A stretch of DNA of 13,949 bases from Cyanobium sp. NIES-981 (GCA_945907085.1 CAMDSS010000029.1:1-13949); one strand, 5' to 3'; shown: positions 6,949 through 13,949, numbered from the stretch's first letter. Numbers and translations: made by a program. Notes: generated from the letters alone by a model not told the origin.

Positions 6949-7563
6949 GTGAGTATTTTCGTTGGCAACCTTCCCTTCCGTGCTGAGCAGGAAGACATAT
7001 CGGAGTTGTTCTCACCGTTTGGTGAGGTGACAAGTTGTGCCTTGCCCCTGGAGCGCGACACCGGGCGTAAGCGCGGCTTCGCCTTTGTGGAAATGGCCGA
7101 CGAGGAAGCAGAAACCAAGGCCATTGATGCCTTGCAGGGCGTCGAGCTGATGGGCCGTCCACTGCGGATCAATAAAGCGGAGCCCCGCGCTACCGGTGGC
7201 GGTGGCTATGGCGGTGGTGGCGCCCGTCGCAGCCCAGGTGGCTATGGCGGCGGTGCCGGAGGCGGCGGTGGTTATGGCGGTAGTGGTGGCGGTTATGGCG
7301 GTGGCGGCGGCGGGTACAACCGCGGCGGTGACACCAGTTATGCCGGTGCGAGCGACCGTGGTGCCAGCGATCGTGGTTCCGGTGCCCGCGGTTGGGAAGA
7401 CCGCAGCTATGGCGGTGGTGCCCCAGCTGGTGACAGTTTTGACGCGGGGCGGACCCGGCGGCGCCGGAGCGGTGGCGGTGGTAGTGAGGCCAGTGGCAGC
7501 GGTTATGGCGGAAGTGGTGGTGGCTACGGCGGCAGCGATTACTACGGCGGCGCTGAGGGCTAA
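6949..7563 (+). CDS. RRM-domain RNA-binding protein with glycine-rich C-terminal tail
   Basis: Residues 1-80 form one RNA-recognition motif. RNP2 is IFVGNL (3-8) and RNP1 is KRGFAFVEM (41-49), with the aromatic residues that stack on RNA. From about residue 83 to the end (204) the chain is low complexity, dominated by Gly and Tyr in GGYGG-type units. It also holds a GASDRGASDRG tandem and one RTRRRRS basic patch. Single-RRM, glycine-rich Rbp proteins are typical of cyanobacteria. Some are cold-induced, and in Synechocystis related ones help place photosynthesis mRNAs at thylakoid membranes. The classical cyanobacterial forms are near 100 residues, so this tail is long. The start is GTG at 6949, fixed by the RNP2 position. 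A 24-base spacer separates it from convergent dusA. Confidence 0.93.
   Translation: MSIFVGNLPFRAEQEDISELFSPFGEVTSCALPLERDTGRKRGFAFVEMADEEAETKAIDALQGVELMGRPLRINKAEPRATGGGGYGGGGARRSPGGYGGGAGGGGGYGGSGGGYGGGGGGYNRGGDTSYAGASDRGASDRGSGARGWEDRSYGGGAPAGDSFDAGRTRRRRSGGGGSEASGSGYGGSGGGYGGSDYYGGAEG
7195..7560 (+). repeat. Low-complexity Gly/Tyr-rich coding repeat (GGTGGC / TATGGC units)
   Basis: This is the part of the RRM gene that encodes residues 83-204. It is built of GGT/GGC glycine codons broken by TATGGC (Tyr-Gly) steps, with a less repetitive middle near 7320-7470. Such DNA is prone to in-frame length change between strains. Confidence 0.8.
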
Positions 7564-7587
7564 GGGCCCAGCCACCACCACGGTTGC

Positions 7588-8613
7588 TTAGTACCCGTGG
7601 GCTTCCAGTTGGCGGGCAGCGGCATCCAGCACCTCGGCGCCGGCATCCCGCTGCCCTGCGGCCTTGGTGAGCTGTTGGCGCCAGGCCCGTGCCCCTGCTA
7701 CTCCCTCCACCACGTGGACCAGGTGTCTGGCGATTGGCCAGAGCCGATCACCCCGGCGGCGCCAGTTGTCGGCGTAGGTCATCAACCCCCGCACCACGGT
7801 TGAGGCCTTCGGCTTGGCGTGGCTGCCGTCGTTGAAGACGTCGTGATCCACCCCGGCCCAACGCAGGGGGTTGTGGTAGGCGGCCCGGCCCACCATGGCT
7901 CCGTCGACGACTTGCAACTGGGAGAGGCAGTCGCCCAGGGTTTCAAGTCCCCCATTGATTTCGATGGTGAGATCGGGCCGTTCGCGCTTCAACTGGTGAA
8001 CCAGGTCGTAGCGAAGGGGCGGGATGGTGCGGTTCTGCTTCGGATCCAGGCCCTCCAGCCAGGCTTTGCGGGCATGCACGCCAAAACGCTGGGCCCCAGC
8101 GCCGGCCAGGGTGTCCACAAAGTGCAAGAGCTCGGCATAGGAATCGCGCTCATCAATGCCAATGCGGTGCTTCACGGTGACCGGTAGGGCGCTGGCCGTG
8201 GCCATGGCCGCCACACAGCGGGCGACATGGTCGGGTTCCGCCATCAGGCAGGCCCCAAACCGGCCTTTTTGCACCTTTTCGCTGGGGCAACCCACGTTTA
8301 AGTTGATCTCGTCATAGCCCCAGTCGGCGGCCAGTTGGGCCGCTTCTGCCAAAAGAGCCGGATCGTCACCACCCACCTGGAGAGCTAGGGGACGTTCGAT
8401 CGGATCAAAGCCAATCAGCCGCTCCAGCCGGCCCCCCGGTTGGCTGGCTTCGGGCTGTTTGCGGGCATGGTGCAGGGCTTGCGCCACCACCATTTCGGTG
8501 TACAGGAGGCTGTGCCGGGTGATTTGCCGCATCAGCATCCGGAAGTGCCGATCGGTGTAGTCCATCATCGGAGCCACACTGAAGCGATAACTGGTTTGGC
8601 CGTGTTGCTCCAT
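7588..8613 (-). CDS. dusA: tRNA-dihydrouridine synthase DusA
   Basis: DusA is a cytoplasmic FMN enzyme that reduces uridine to dihydrouridine in the D-loop of tRNA (positions 20/20a). The 341-residue product shows SVAPMMDYTDRHFR near 12-25 (FMN and active site) and NVGCPSEKVQKG near 106-117 with the catalytic cysteine at C109. VKHRIGID lies near 147-154, HARKAWLEGLDPKQNR near 180-195, and EINGGLETL near 218-226. These place it in DusA rather than DusB or DusC. The frame stays open upstream to 8745, but homology begins just after MEQHG, so ATG 8613 is chosen. The purine run GGGGGG directly precedes it on the minus strand. It is convergent with the RRM gene and divergent from the FAD gene, so it is probably its own transcript. 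Confidence 0.96.
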   Translation of the reverse strand: MEQHGQTSYRFSVAPMMDYTDRHFRMLMRQITRHSLLYTEMVVAQALHHARKQPEASQPGGRLERLIGFDPIERPLALQVGGDDPALLAEAAQLAADWGYDEINLNVGCPSEKVQKGRFGACLMAEPDHVARCVAAMATASALPVTVKHRIGIDERDSYAELLHFVDTLAGAGAQRFGVHARKAWLEGLDPKQNRTIPPLRYDLVHQLKRERPDLTIEINGGLETLGDCLSQLQVVDGAMVGRAAYHNPLRWAGVDHDVFNDGSHAKPKASTVVRGLMTYADNWRRRGDRLWPIARHLVHVVEGVAGARAWRQQLTKAAGQRDAGAEVLDAAARQLEAHGY

Positions 8614-8632
8614 CCCCCCATGCTGCCTAGCC

Positions 8633-9970
8633 GTGTTCCCTAGTCGAGTAGCCGTGCTGGTGGCCGGTGGCGGGGCGGCCGGATTCATGGCGGCTATTGC
8701 AGCTGCAGAAGCCGGGGCCGCCGATGTGCACCTGTTGGAGGCCACGCTTCAGCCCCTCAACAAAGTGCTGATTAGCGGTGGTGGGCGCTGCAATGTCACC
8801 CATGCCTGCTGGGATCCGCGCGCCCTGGCGGGCCACTATCCCCGGGGGGGCAAGGCCCTGCGCGGGCCCTTTAGCCGTTTTGCTGCCGGCGATGCGGTGG
8901 CTTGGTTTGATGACCATGGCCTGGAGCTGGTGGAGGAGCCCGATGGGCGGATGTTTCCCCGCTCCAATCGCTCCGAATCGGTGGTGGCCACCCTGCGCCG
9001 GGCCGCCCAGGCGGCGGGGGTTCAGCTCCATACCGGAGTCCAATTGCAGAAGGCTGGGCCCCTGCCAGCCAGGGACGACGGCCCGGGAGGTTTCGCCCTT
9101 GAGCTGCGGGTTGCCCGCTCGGCGGATGGCGGCCAGCCCGGTTCAAACCGCCAAACCGCCCTGGCCTCCCAATTGGTCTTGGCCACAGGCAGCCACCCCA
9201 GCGGCCGGCAGCTAGCCGCCTCCCTAGGCCACGACCTTGTGCCGCCGGTGCCGTCGCTGTTCACCCTGGCCTTGGCGAACCATCCCCTCTTGGAGCTGGC
9301 TGGCGTGGTGATGGACCCCGTTGACCTGGAGTTGGACCTGGAGTTGGACCTGGATCTGCCCCCAGAGGGGGGCTCCCTAACTCCCACCCGCTTTCGTCAG
9401 CGCGGGCCCCTGCTGATCACCCATTGGGGCCTGAGCGGCCCCGCCACTCTGCGGTTGAGCGCCTTTGCGGCCCGAGCGTTGAAGCAGACGGCCTATCGGG
9501 GCCGGCTCAAGGTGGATTGGACCGGGGGCCGATCCCAGGCGGAGCTGGAAGCTTGGTTTGCCCTAGCTCGCAGGGATCAGGCCAAGCGGCAACTGGGAAA
9601 TTGGCGGCCTTGGCCGGAGCTGGGCCGCCGCCTTTGGCTCCATCTTTTGGCTCAGGCGGGTGTGGATCAGGAACGCCGTTGGGCTGATCTGGCCAAAACC
9701 CACCAGCAGGCCCTGATCCAGACCCTGCGCGCCAGTGCCTATGCCATCACAGGCCGCGGTCCCTTTGGCGAGGAGTTTGTGACCGCCGGAGGCATTCCCC
9801 TGGGGGAAATCAACATGGCCAGCATGGAAAGCCGCCGCCAAGGCCAGCTGTATGTGGTGGGTGAGTTGTTGGATGTGGATGGCATCACCGGCGGCTTCAA
9901 CTTTCAGCACTGTTGGAGTTCCGGCTGGTTGGCCGGCCAGGCCATTGCCGAGGCCCAGAGGGTTACTTGA
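8633..9970 (+). CDS. HI0933/YhiN-family FAD-dependent oxidoreductase
   Basis: The N-terminal dinucleotide-binding fold carries AGGGAAGFMAA at 11-21. It is followed by the family signature NKVLISGGGRCNVTH (43-57) and, later, ATGSHPSG near 184-191. The C-terminal end has TAGGIPLGEINMASMESR, then YVVGELLDVDGITGGFNFQ and CWSSGWLAG. These are diagnostic of the HI0933/YhiN flavoprotein family; the substrate in cyanobacteria is not known. Names such as aminoacetone oxidase in databases rest on weak evidence. The start is uncertain: GTG 8633 is used, but GTG codons at 8654 and 8660 are possible, and the fold begins only about seven residues in. The gene is 19 bases from divergent dusA and overlaps the end of convergent pilC by 8 bases. 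Confidence 0.93.
   Translation: MFPSRVAVLVAGGGAAGFMAAIAAAEAGAADVHLLEATLQPLNKVLISGGGRCNVTHACWDPRALAGHYPRGGKALRGPFSRFAAGDAVAWFDDHGLELVEEPDGRMFPRSNRSESVVATLRRAAQAAGVQLHTGVQLQKAGPLPARDDGPGGFALELRVARSADGGQPGSNRQTALASQLVLATGSHPSGRQLAASLGHDLVPPVPSLFTLALANHPLLELAGVVMDPVDLELDLELDLDLPPEGGSLTPTRFRQRGPLLITHWGLSGPATLRLSAFAARALKQTAYRGRLKVDWTGGRSQAELEAWFALARRDQAKRQLGNWRPWPELGRRLWLHLLAQAGVDQERRWADLAKTHQQALIQTLRASAYAITGRGPFGEEFVTAGGIPLGEINMASMESRRQGQLYVVGELLDVDGITGGFNFQHCWSSGWLAGQAIAEAQRVT
9323..9358 (+). repeat. Three-copy 12-base in-frame tandem repeat in the FAD gene
   Basis: Three tandem 12-base units begin GACCTGGA and encode DLEL, DLEL and DLDL (residues 231-242). The first two copies are identical; the third differs at two bases. 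The units add an acidic-leucine strip in the middle of the protein and could expand or contract without a frame change. Confidence 0.8.
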
Positions 9971-11213
9971 TTTTTTCAAACACCGAGAACATCGGCAGGT
10001 ACATCGCCAACAGGATGGAGCCCACGATGCCTCCCACGAGCACAATCATGGCCGGCTCCAGCATGGCCGTGAGGGCCTTCACCGAGGCACCCACTTCGTC
10101 TTCATAAAAGTCGGCCACTTTGGAGAGCATGGTGTCCATGCCGCCTGTTTCCTCGCCGATGGCCAGCATGCTTAGGGCCATCTCAGGAAACACTTTTTTG
10201 CGCGTCAGAGCCACACTTAAGGGGATCCCTTCCTGCACATCGGTGCGGGAGTTGAGGATGGCATCGGCGATCACGGCATTGCCGGCCGTCTCGCTCACGA
10301 TGTCGAGGGAGAGCAGGATTGGCACCCCGGCCCGGGTGAGGGAGCTGAAGGTGCGGCAGAACTTGGCCGTGGCCGTTTTTTGCAGCAGATCGCCAAACAC
10401 CGGCAACTTCAACAACTCGCCATCCACCCGGCGGCGGCCAGCGGTGGTGGCATAGAAGCGACCAAACAGCCAGGCCGCCACCACCAACCCGCCGACCAGA
10501 AACAGGGAGAACGAGGAGCGCAGCACCTTGCTGAAATCCACCATGAGTTGGGTGAACAGCGGCAATTCGGCCCCCAGGTCTTCAAAGATGCCGGCGAAGG
10601 TGGGGATCAGAAAGATCGTCATCCCCAGAAACACCGACACCGCAATCACCAGCACCGCCACGGGGTAGCCCATGGCCCCCTTGATCTGGTTTTGGAGTTT
10701 GGCGTTGTCCTCGAGCAATTTCGCCAGCCGTTTGAGCGATTCATCCATCACCCCCCCCGCTTCGCCGGCTTCCACCATGGCGATCGTGAGCTTGTCAAAC
10801 ACCTGGGGCCACAGCCGCATGGCGTCGCCCATGCTGCCCCCCTGGTTCACTTCGCTGGAGAGACTTTGGAGGGCCCGCTTGAACAGGGGCTTGGTTTGTT
10901 GGGCGGCCATCAGATCGAGGCTGCGCACGATCGGCACCCCCGCATCCACCAGGGCCGCCAGCTTGTTGGCGAAGAGGGCCTTGTCGCGGATTCCCGGTTT
11001 GGCTTCCAGCAGCTGTTGCCAGTTGAAGCTGCCCGCTGGTGCCCGGTTTGTCTTGTTGGTTTTGGAGCTGGTGGTTGAGCTGGCTTCGAGCTTGGTGGCG
11101 AGGATGCCGCGCCGGCGCAGTTGGCGTTTGGCATCCAGCAGGTCGGTGGCTTCCACGCGCATCTGGCGGGCTTTGCCACCGCTGACCTGGTAGGTGGCAA
11201 CGAAGCTGGCCAT
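9963..11213 (-). CDS. pilC: Type IV pilus inner-membrane platform protein PilC
   Basis: PilC is the polytopic GspF-family platform on which PilB and PilT act to drive pilin polymerisation and removal. The 416-residue protein has an N-terminal soluble lead (VATYQVSGGKARQM) and a Ser/Thr/Lys linker near 45-60. Two copies of the T2SSF domain follow, at about 78-203 and 283-405, each with its GE(A/ET)GG turn (150-154 and 353-358). Membrane segments lie near 183-207, 234-255 and 386-408. Length and layout match intact family members. The start ATG is two bases after the pilT stop, with TAGGG abutting it, so translation is coupled to pilT. The stop overlaps the tail of the convergent FAD gene, leaving no room for a dedicated terminator. 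Confidence 0.97.
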   Translation of the reverse strand: MASFVATYQVSGGKARQMRVEATDLLDAKRQLRRRGILATKLEASSTTSSKTNKTNRAPAGSFNWQQLLEAKPGIRDKALFANKLAALVDAGVPIVRSLDLMAAQQTKPLFKRALQSLSSEVNQGGSMGDAMRLWPQVFDKLTIAMVEAGEAGGVMDESLKRLAKLLEDNAKLQNQIKGAMGYPVAVLVIAVSVFLGMTIFLIPTFAGIFEDLGAELPLFTQLMVDFSKVLRSSFSLFLVGGLVVAAWLFGRFYATTAGRRRVDGELLKLPVFGDLLQKTATAKFCRTFSSLTRAGVPILLSLDIVSETAGNAVIADAILNSRTDVQEGIPLSVALTRKKVFPEMALSMLAIGEETGGMDTMLSKVADFYEDEVGASVKALTAMLEPAMIVLVGGIVGSILLAMYLPMFSVFEKIK

Positions 11214-11215
11214 CC

Positions 11216-12292
11216 CTAAATCTGGCCGAGCAGGCGGAGCAGTTCGTCGGGTTTACCGGTTTTGCTGAGGGCTTCGGCCTGGCTCACGCTTCCCCCTTCC
11301 ACCAGGTTGGCCAGGGCCCGCTCCAGGGTCTGCATGCCAAAGGAGCCACCGGTTTGGATCTGGGAATAGAGCTGGGCTGTTTTGCCCTCCCGGATCAGGT
11401 TGGCGGTGGCTGGGGTGTTGATCAGAATTTCCTGGGCCATCACCCGCCCGAATTGGCCGGGGGCTGGGTTGGTGCGTTGACACAGGGTTTGGGAGAACAC
11501 GGCCAGCAGGCTGTTGCTCAGTTGTACCCGGATCTGGGTCTGTTGGCCGGCGGGGAACACATCCACCATCCGATCCACGGTTTGGGCGGCAGAGCTGGTG
11601 TGCAGGGTGCCAAGCACCAGGTGCCCGGTTTCGGCTGCGCTGATGGCCAGCTGGATGGTTTCGAGATCGCGCATTTCGCCCACCAGGATCACGTCCGGGT
11701 CCTCGCGTAGGGCTGCGCGCAGGGCATTGGCAAAGCTGCGGGTGTCCTCATTCACCTCCCGCTGATGGATCAGGCTGCGGGCGCTCGTGTACACAAATTC
11801 GATCGGATCCTCGATGGTGAGGATGTGTTCGGAGCGGGTTTGGTTGATGTGCTCCAGCAGCGCCGCCAGGGTGGTGGTTTTGCCGGAACCGGTGGGTCCG
11901 GTCACGAGCAGCAGACCCCGGGGTTTGCGCCCCATGGCCTCCACCACCGGGGGCATGCCCAGGCTGTCGAGCGGGGGAATGCGGCTGCCCAGGGCCCGCA
12001 GACAGGCGGCATAGGTGCCCCGTTGCCGGTACACGTTGACCCGAAAGCGGGAAACCCCCTTGAGCCCATAGGAGCAGTCCAGTTCCCAGGTCTGCTCCAG
12101 CTGCTTGCGCTGGGCGTTGTTCAGCAAGGCAAAGATCAGCCGGTTGCACTGCTCCTCATCGAGTACCTGCTCCCGAATGGGCCGCAGGTGGCCGTTGAAG
12201 CGGCCGTAGGGCGCTTGACCGGCTGCCAGGTGGAGGTCGCTGCCGCCACCCTCCACCAGCTCTTGCATCAGGTCTTCGATCTGGAGCTCCAT
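11216..12292 (-). CDS. pilT: Type IV pilus retraction ATPase PilT
   Basis: PilT is the cytoplasmic hexameric ATPase that powers pilus retraction, needed for twitching and for DNA pull-in during competence. Residues 1 to about 110 are the PAS-like N-terminal domain (GGGSDLHLAAGQAP near 15-28). The RecA-like ATPase domain has Walker A GPTGSGKTTT at 132-141 and the Asp box TIEDPIEF. Walker B is ILVGEMRDLETIQLA and the His box is GHLVLGTLHTSSA. AQEILINTPATANLIREGK in the C-terminal half is PilT-specific and separates it from PilB. At 358 residues it has the normal length. pilB lies 37 bases upstream and pilC two bases downstream, forming one operon pilB-pilT-pilC. ATG 12292 is the natural start. 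Confidence 0.97.
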   Translation of the reverse strand: MELQIEDLMQELVEGGGSDLHLAAGQAPYGRFNGHLRPIREQVLDEEQCNRLIFALLNNAQRKQLEQTWELDCSYGLKGVSRFRVNVYRQRGTYAACLRALGSRIPPLDSLGMPPVVEAMGRKPRGLLLVTGPTGSGKTTTLAALLEHINQTRSEHILTIEDPIEFVYTSARSLIHQREVNEDTRSFANALRAALREDPDVILVGEMRDLETIQLAISAAETGHLVLGTLHTSSAAQTVDRMVDVFPAGQQTQIRVQLSNSLLAVFSQTLCQRTNPAPGQFGRVMAQEILINTPATANLIREGKTAQLYSQIQTGGSFGMQTLERALANLVEGGSVSQAEALSKTGKPDELLRLLGQI

Positions 12293-12329
12293 TCCGCTAG
12301 CTCCGCCGGTGATTCCGCACCGTTCAACG

Positions 12330-13949
12330 TTAATTCCGAATGGTTAAACAGTACGGACATTCCAGCCACTCGTCCCGCAATCCCGCCCCACAGCTGCGGC
12401 AGGTGAGGGCGCTGAGGGACCGGGCCCGGCGCTCCGATTCCAGTCCGGCATCGGTGAGCAGCATCCGCTCCACCTCGTCGAGGGTGGTGTGCCCCTGGCG
12501 CACCAGTTCCAGGCCGTAGCCCAAGAGGGTTTTCATGCCACTTTCCAGGACCAGGCGCCGCAGCACATCGGTGCTGGCCCGCTTGGCCACGGCCGCGGCG
12601 ATGGTTTCGGTCATGTTGAGGATCTCGTAGACCCCCACCCGGCCCCTGTAGCCGTTGCCTTGGCAGTGGGGACAGGCCCCTGGGCCGTGGTCGGGCGGAT
12701 GGGCCTTGTAGAAGGTGACCGCCGTTTCATGGCTGGCCAGGAGGCCAAAGCGGCCCAGGTCCTCGCTGCTGGGTTGGTAGGCGATGCGGCAATGGCTGCA
12801 CACCCGCCGCAGCAAGCGCTGGGAGACGATTCCGATCAGGGAGGCACTCACCATGAAGGGTTCCACGCCCATCTCATCGAGGCGGGCAATGGCGCTGGCC
12901 GCGTCGTTGCAGTGCAGGGTGGTGAGCACCAGGTGGCCGGTGAGGGCAGCTTCGGTGGCGGTTTTGGCGGTTTCGATGTCGCGGGTTTCCCCCACCAAGA
13001 GCACGTCCGGGTCCTGGCGCATGAAGGCCCGCAGGGCGGTGCTGAAGTCGAGACCCTTGTCGCGGTTCACCTGGGTTTGGGTGATGCCCCGCAGGGTGTA
13101 TTCGATCGGGTCTTCCACCGTGGAGATGTTGATGCCCGGGTCGTTGCGCTCCGAGAGCAGGGCATAGAGGGTGGTGGATTTGCCAGAGCCGGTGGGCCCG
13201 GTCACCAGAATCATCCCGAAGGGTTTGGACCCCAGGGCCCGCAGGGCGGCCCGGGCGCCGCTGTCGGTGATCAAGGTGTCGAGGCCCAGCTGGGTGGCGC
13301 CGCTATCGAGCAGCCTTAGGCACACCTTTTCGCCGTGGCGGCTGGGCAGGGTGCTGACCCGGAAATCCATGGTGCGGCCGCGGTAGTTGCGCCGAATCCG
13401 GCCGTCCTGGGGAAGGCGCCTCTCGGCGATGTCCAGGTCGGCCATGATCTTGAAGCGGGAGGTGATGGCCGGCACCAGGGTCTTGGGCAGGTCCTCGAGC
13501 TGCTTATGCAGCACCCCATCGATCCGGAAGCGGATTTCCAAGCCCGATTCCTGGGGCTCCACATGGATGTCGCTGGCGCCGGCCTCGAGGGCTCCCACCA
13601 GGATCCGGTCCACCAGGCTCACCACCGGCGAGGACTGGGCGGCCCCCGAGGACACTTCTAGATCGTCGGGATCTTGGTGGGTTGTGAGCGCGCCATCGGC
13701 CACGGGTAAGGCCAGGCCCTCGATCCAGGAGCGCGGCAGCACGGGAGTGGGGGGCGGAGCCTCGCTAGGGATTGACGCCTGGGCAGGGGGCGAAGCCTCA
13801 CGAAGGTTTTGAAGGGCTCCCAGCGCGTCGCTCAGATCGTCGGCCAGGGCAAGGCCAAAACTGGCTTGATCCTCGCCAAGCTCCAGGGCTTGGAGCAGGT
13901 GCTGGCGTTGCTCGGCTCCCCAATGGGTGGGAACGGCCAAGCGCAGCAC
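12330..13949 (-). CDS. pilB: Type IV pilus assembly ATPase PilB, lacking its N-terminus (cut by window edge)
   Basis: PilB is the extension ATPase that polymerises pilins at the pilus base. The 539 visible residues run into the right edge; the GTG at the edge may be internal, since family members usually have a longer N-terminal domain. Counting from the edge, a Pro/Ala-rich linker spans about 53-105. Then come ASDIHVEP at 125-132, Walker A GPTGSGKSTT at 251-260, VEDPIEY at 278-284, Walker B LLVGETRD at 317-324 and HLVLTTLH at 339-346. The usual PilB/GspE zinc motif uses C384, C387, C426 and C429. Beyond the normal end there is a second four-cysteine motif, C517-X2-C-X10-C-X2-C534, just before the stop. 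It heads the operon pilB-pilT-pilC. Confidence 0.95.
   Translation of the reverse strand: MLRLAVPTHWGAEQRQHLLQALELGEDQASFGLALADDLSDALGALQNLREASPPAQASIPSEAPPPTPVLPRSWIEGLALPVADGALTTHQDPDDLEVSSGAAQSSPVVSLVDRILVGALEAGASDIHVEPQESGLEIRFRIDGVLHKQLEDLPKTLVPAITSRFKIMADLDIAERRLPQDGRIRRNYRGRTMDFRVSTLPSRHGEKVCLRLLDSGATQLGLDTLITDSGARAALRALGSKPFGMILVTGPTGSGKSTTLYALLSERNDPGINISTVEDPIEYTLRGITQTQVNRDKGLDFSTALRAFMRQDPDVLLVGETRDIETAKTATEAALTGHLVLTTLHCNDAASAIARLDEMGVEPFMVSASLIGIVSQRLLRRVCSHCRIAYQPSSEDLGRFGLLASHETAVTFYKAHPPDHGPGACPHCQGNGYRGRVGVYEILNMTETIAAAVAKRASTDVLRRLVLESGMKTLLGYGLELVRQGHTTLDEVERMLLTDAGLESERRARSLSALTCRSCGAGLRDEWLECPYCLTIRN
12348..12401 (-). other. Second zinc-ribbon-like motif at the C-terminus of PilB
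   Basis: These codons encode CRSCG...ECPYC, a CX2CX10CX2C pattern ending five residues before the PilB stop. All four cysteines are in frame with the ATPase. They are separate from the standard PilB zinc site some 90 residues earlier. The spacing suits a small zinc ribbon. Zinc binding and function are inferred. Confidence 0.7.

Noticed and set aside
6906..7570. The same 11-mer (CTAAGGGCCCA) just before and just after the RRM gene
   Set aside because: In 14 kb of GC-rich sequence many 11-mer pairs occur by chance, and there are no target-duplication or mobile-element signs.
7564..7587. Shared terminator between the RRM gene and dusA
   Set aside because: The 24-base spacer can form only short GGGC/GCCC or GGCT/AGCC stems and has no T-run on either strand.
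8614..8745. N-terminal extension of DusA to an upstream in-frame start
   Set aside because: The extra residues are Ala-rich shadow sequence of the flavoprotein gene, and DusA homology starts right after ATG 8613.
12489..13319. A 276-codon plus-strand frame opposite pilB
   Set aside because: Antisense to conserved ATPase motifs of PilB; the product is compositionally odd and matches no known family I recognise.
1..13949. tRNA genes, CRISPR arrays, insertion sequences, attachment sites and HIP1 octamers
   Set aside because: None seen by eye on either strand; near-HIP1 strings such as CGATCG occur but no perfect GCGATCGC was found.

Overview
The window reads as a stretch of ordinary chromosome from a high-GC unicellular picocyanobacterium of the Synechococcus/Cyanobium type. 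The basis is gene content and order, protein style (a glycine-rich RRM protein, a cyanobacterial FtsY with a long N-terminal extension, a DUF502 protein beside nusB), and third codon positions rich in G and C. By eye I found no perfect HIP1 octamer, which fits picocyanobacteria better than most other cyanobacteria. From memory of picocyanobacterial genomes, the order queG - membrane protein(s) - nusB - ftsY - PP2C phosphatase - argH - RRM protein - dusA lies close to dnaN. That is recalled, not visible here.

Layout. (1) Positions 1-356, minus strand: the N-terminal third of queG (epoxyqueuosine reductase), cut by the left edge. (2) Positions 402-6873, plus strand: a tight run of an HpsJ-like membrane/coiled-coil protein, a DUF502 membrane protein, nusB, ftsY, an RsbU/SpoIIE-type phosphatase and argH. 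DUF502, nusB and ftsY are nearly fused (1-base overlap, then a 6-base gap). (3) Positions 6949-7563, plus strand: an RRM protein with a long Gly-rich tail, with a possible hairpin just upstream. (4) Positions 7588-8613, minus strand: dusA, convergent with the RRM gene. (5) Positions 8633-9970, plus strand: an HI0933-family FAD protein, divergent from dusA with 19 bases between the starts. (6) Positions 9963-13949, minus strand: pilB-pilT-pilC, the motor and platform of a type IV pilus, with pilB cut by the right edge. The FAD gene and pilC overlap tail to tail by 8 bases.

How the genes work together. NusB (rRNA antitermination), FtsY (SRP receptor), QueG and DusA (tRNA modification) and the RRM protein form a loose RNA/translation/secretion theme. 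ArgH completes arginine synthesis. The phosphatase is a likely signalling output with no visible partner. PilB, PilT and PilC are the extension ATPase, retraction ATPase and inner-membrane platform of one machine. The pilin, secretin and alignment genes must lie elsewhere.

The sequence is nearly all coding. The longest gap between genes is 84 bases. I see no tRNA, rRNA, CRISPR array, insertion sequence or attachment site, and no convincing Rho-independent terminator. I do not see a clearly new system. The best leads are a second four-cysteine motif at the very C-terminus of PilB, the long low-complexity tail and leader hairpin of the RRM gene, the orphan phosphatase, and the HpsJ-like gene.
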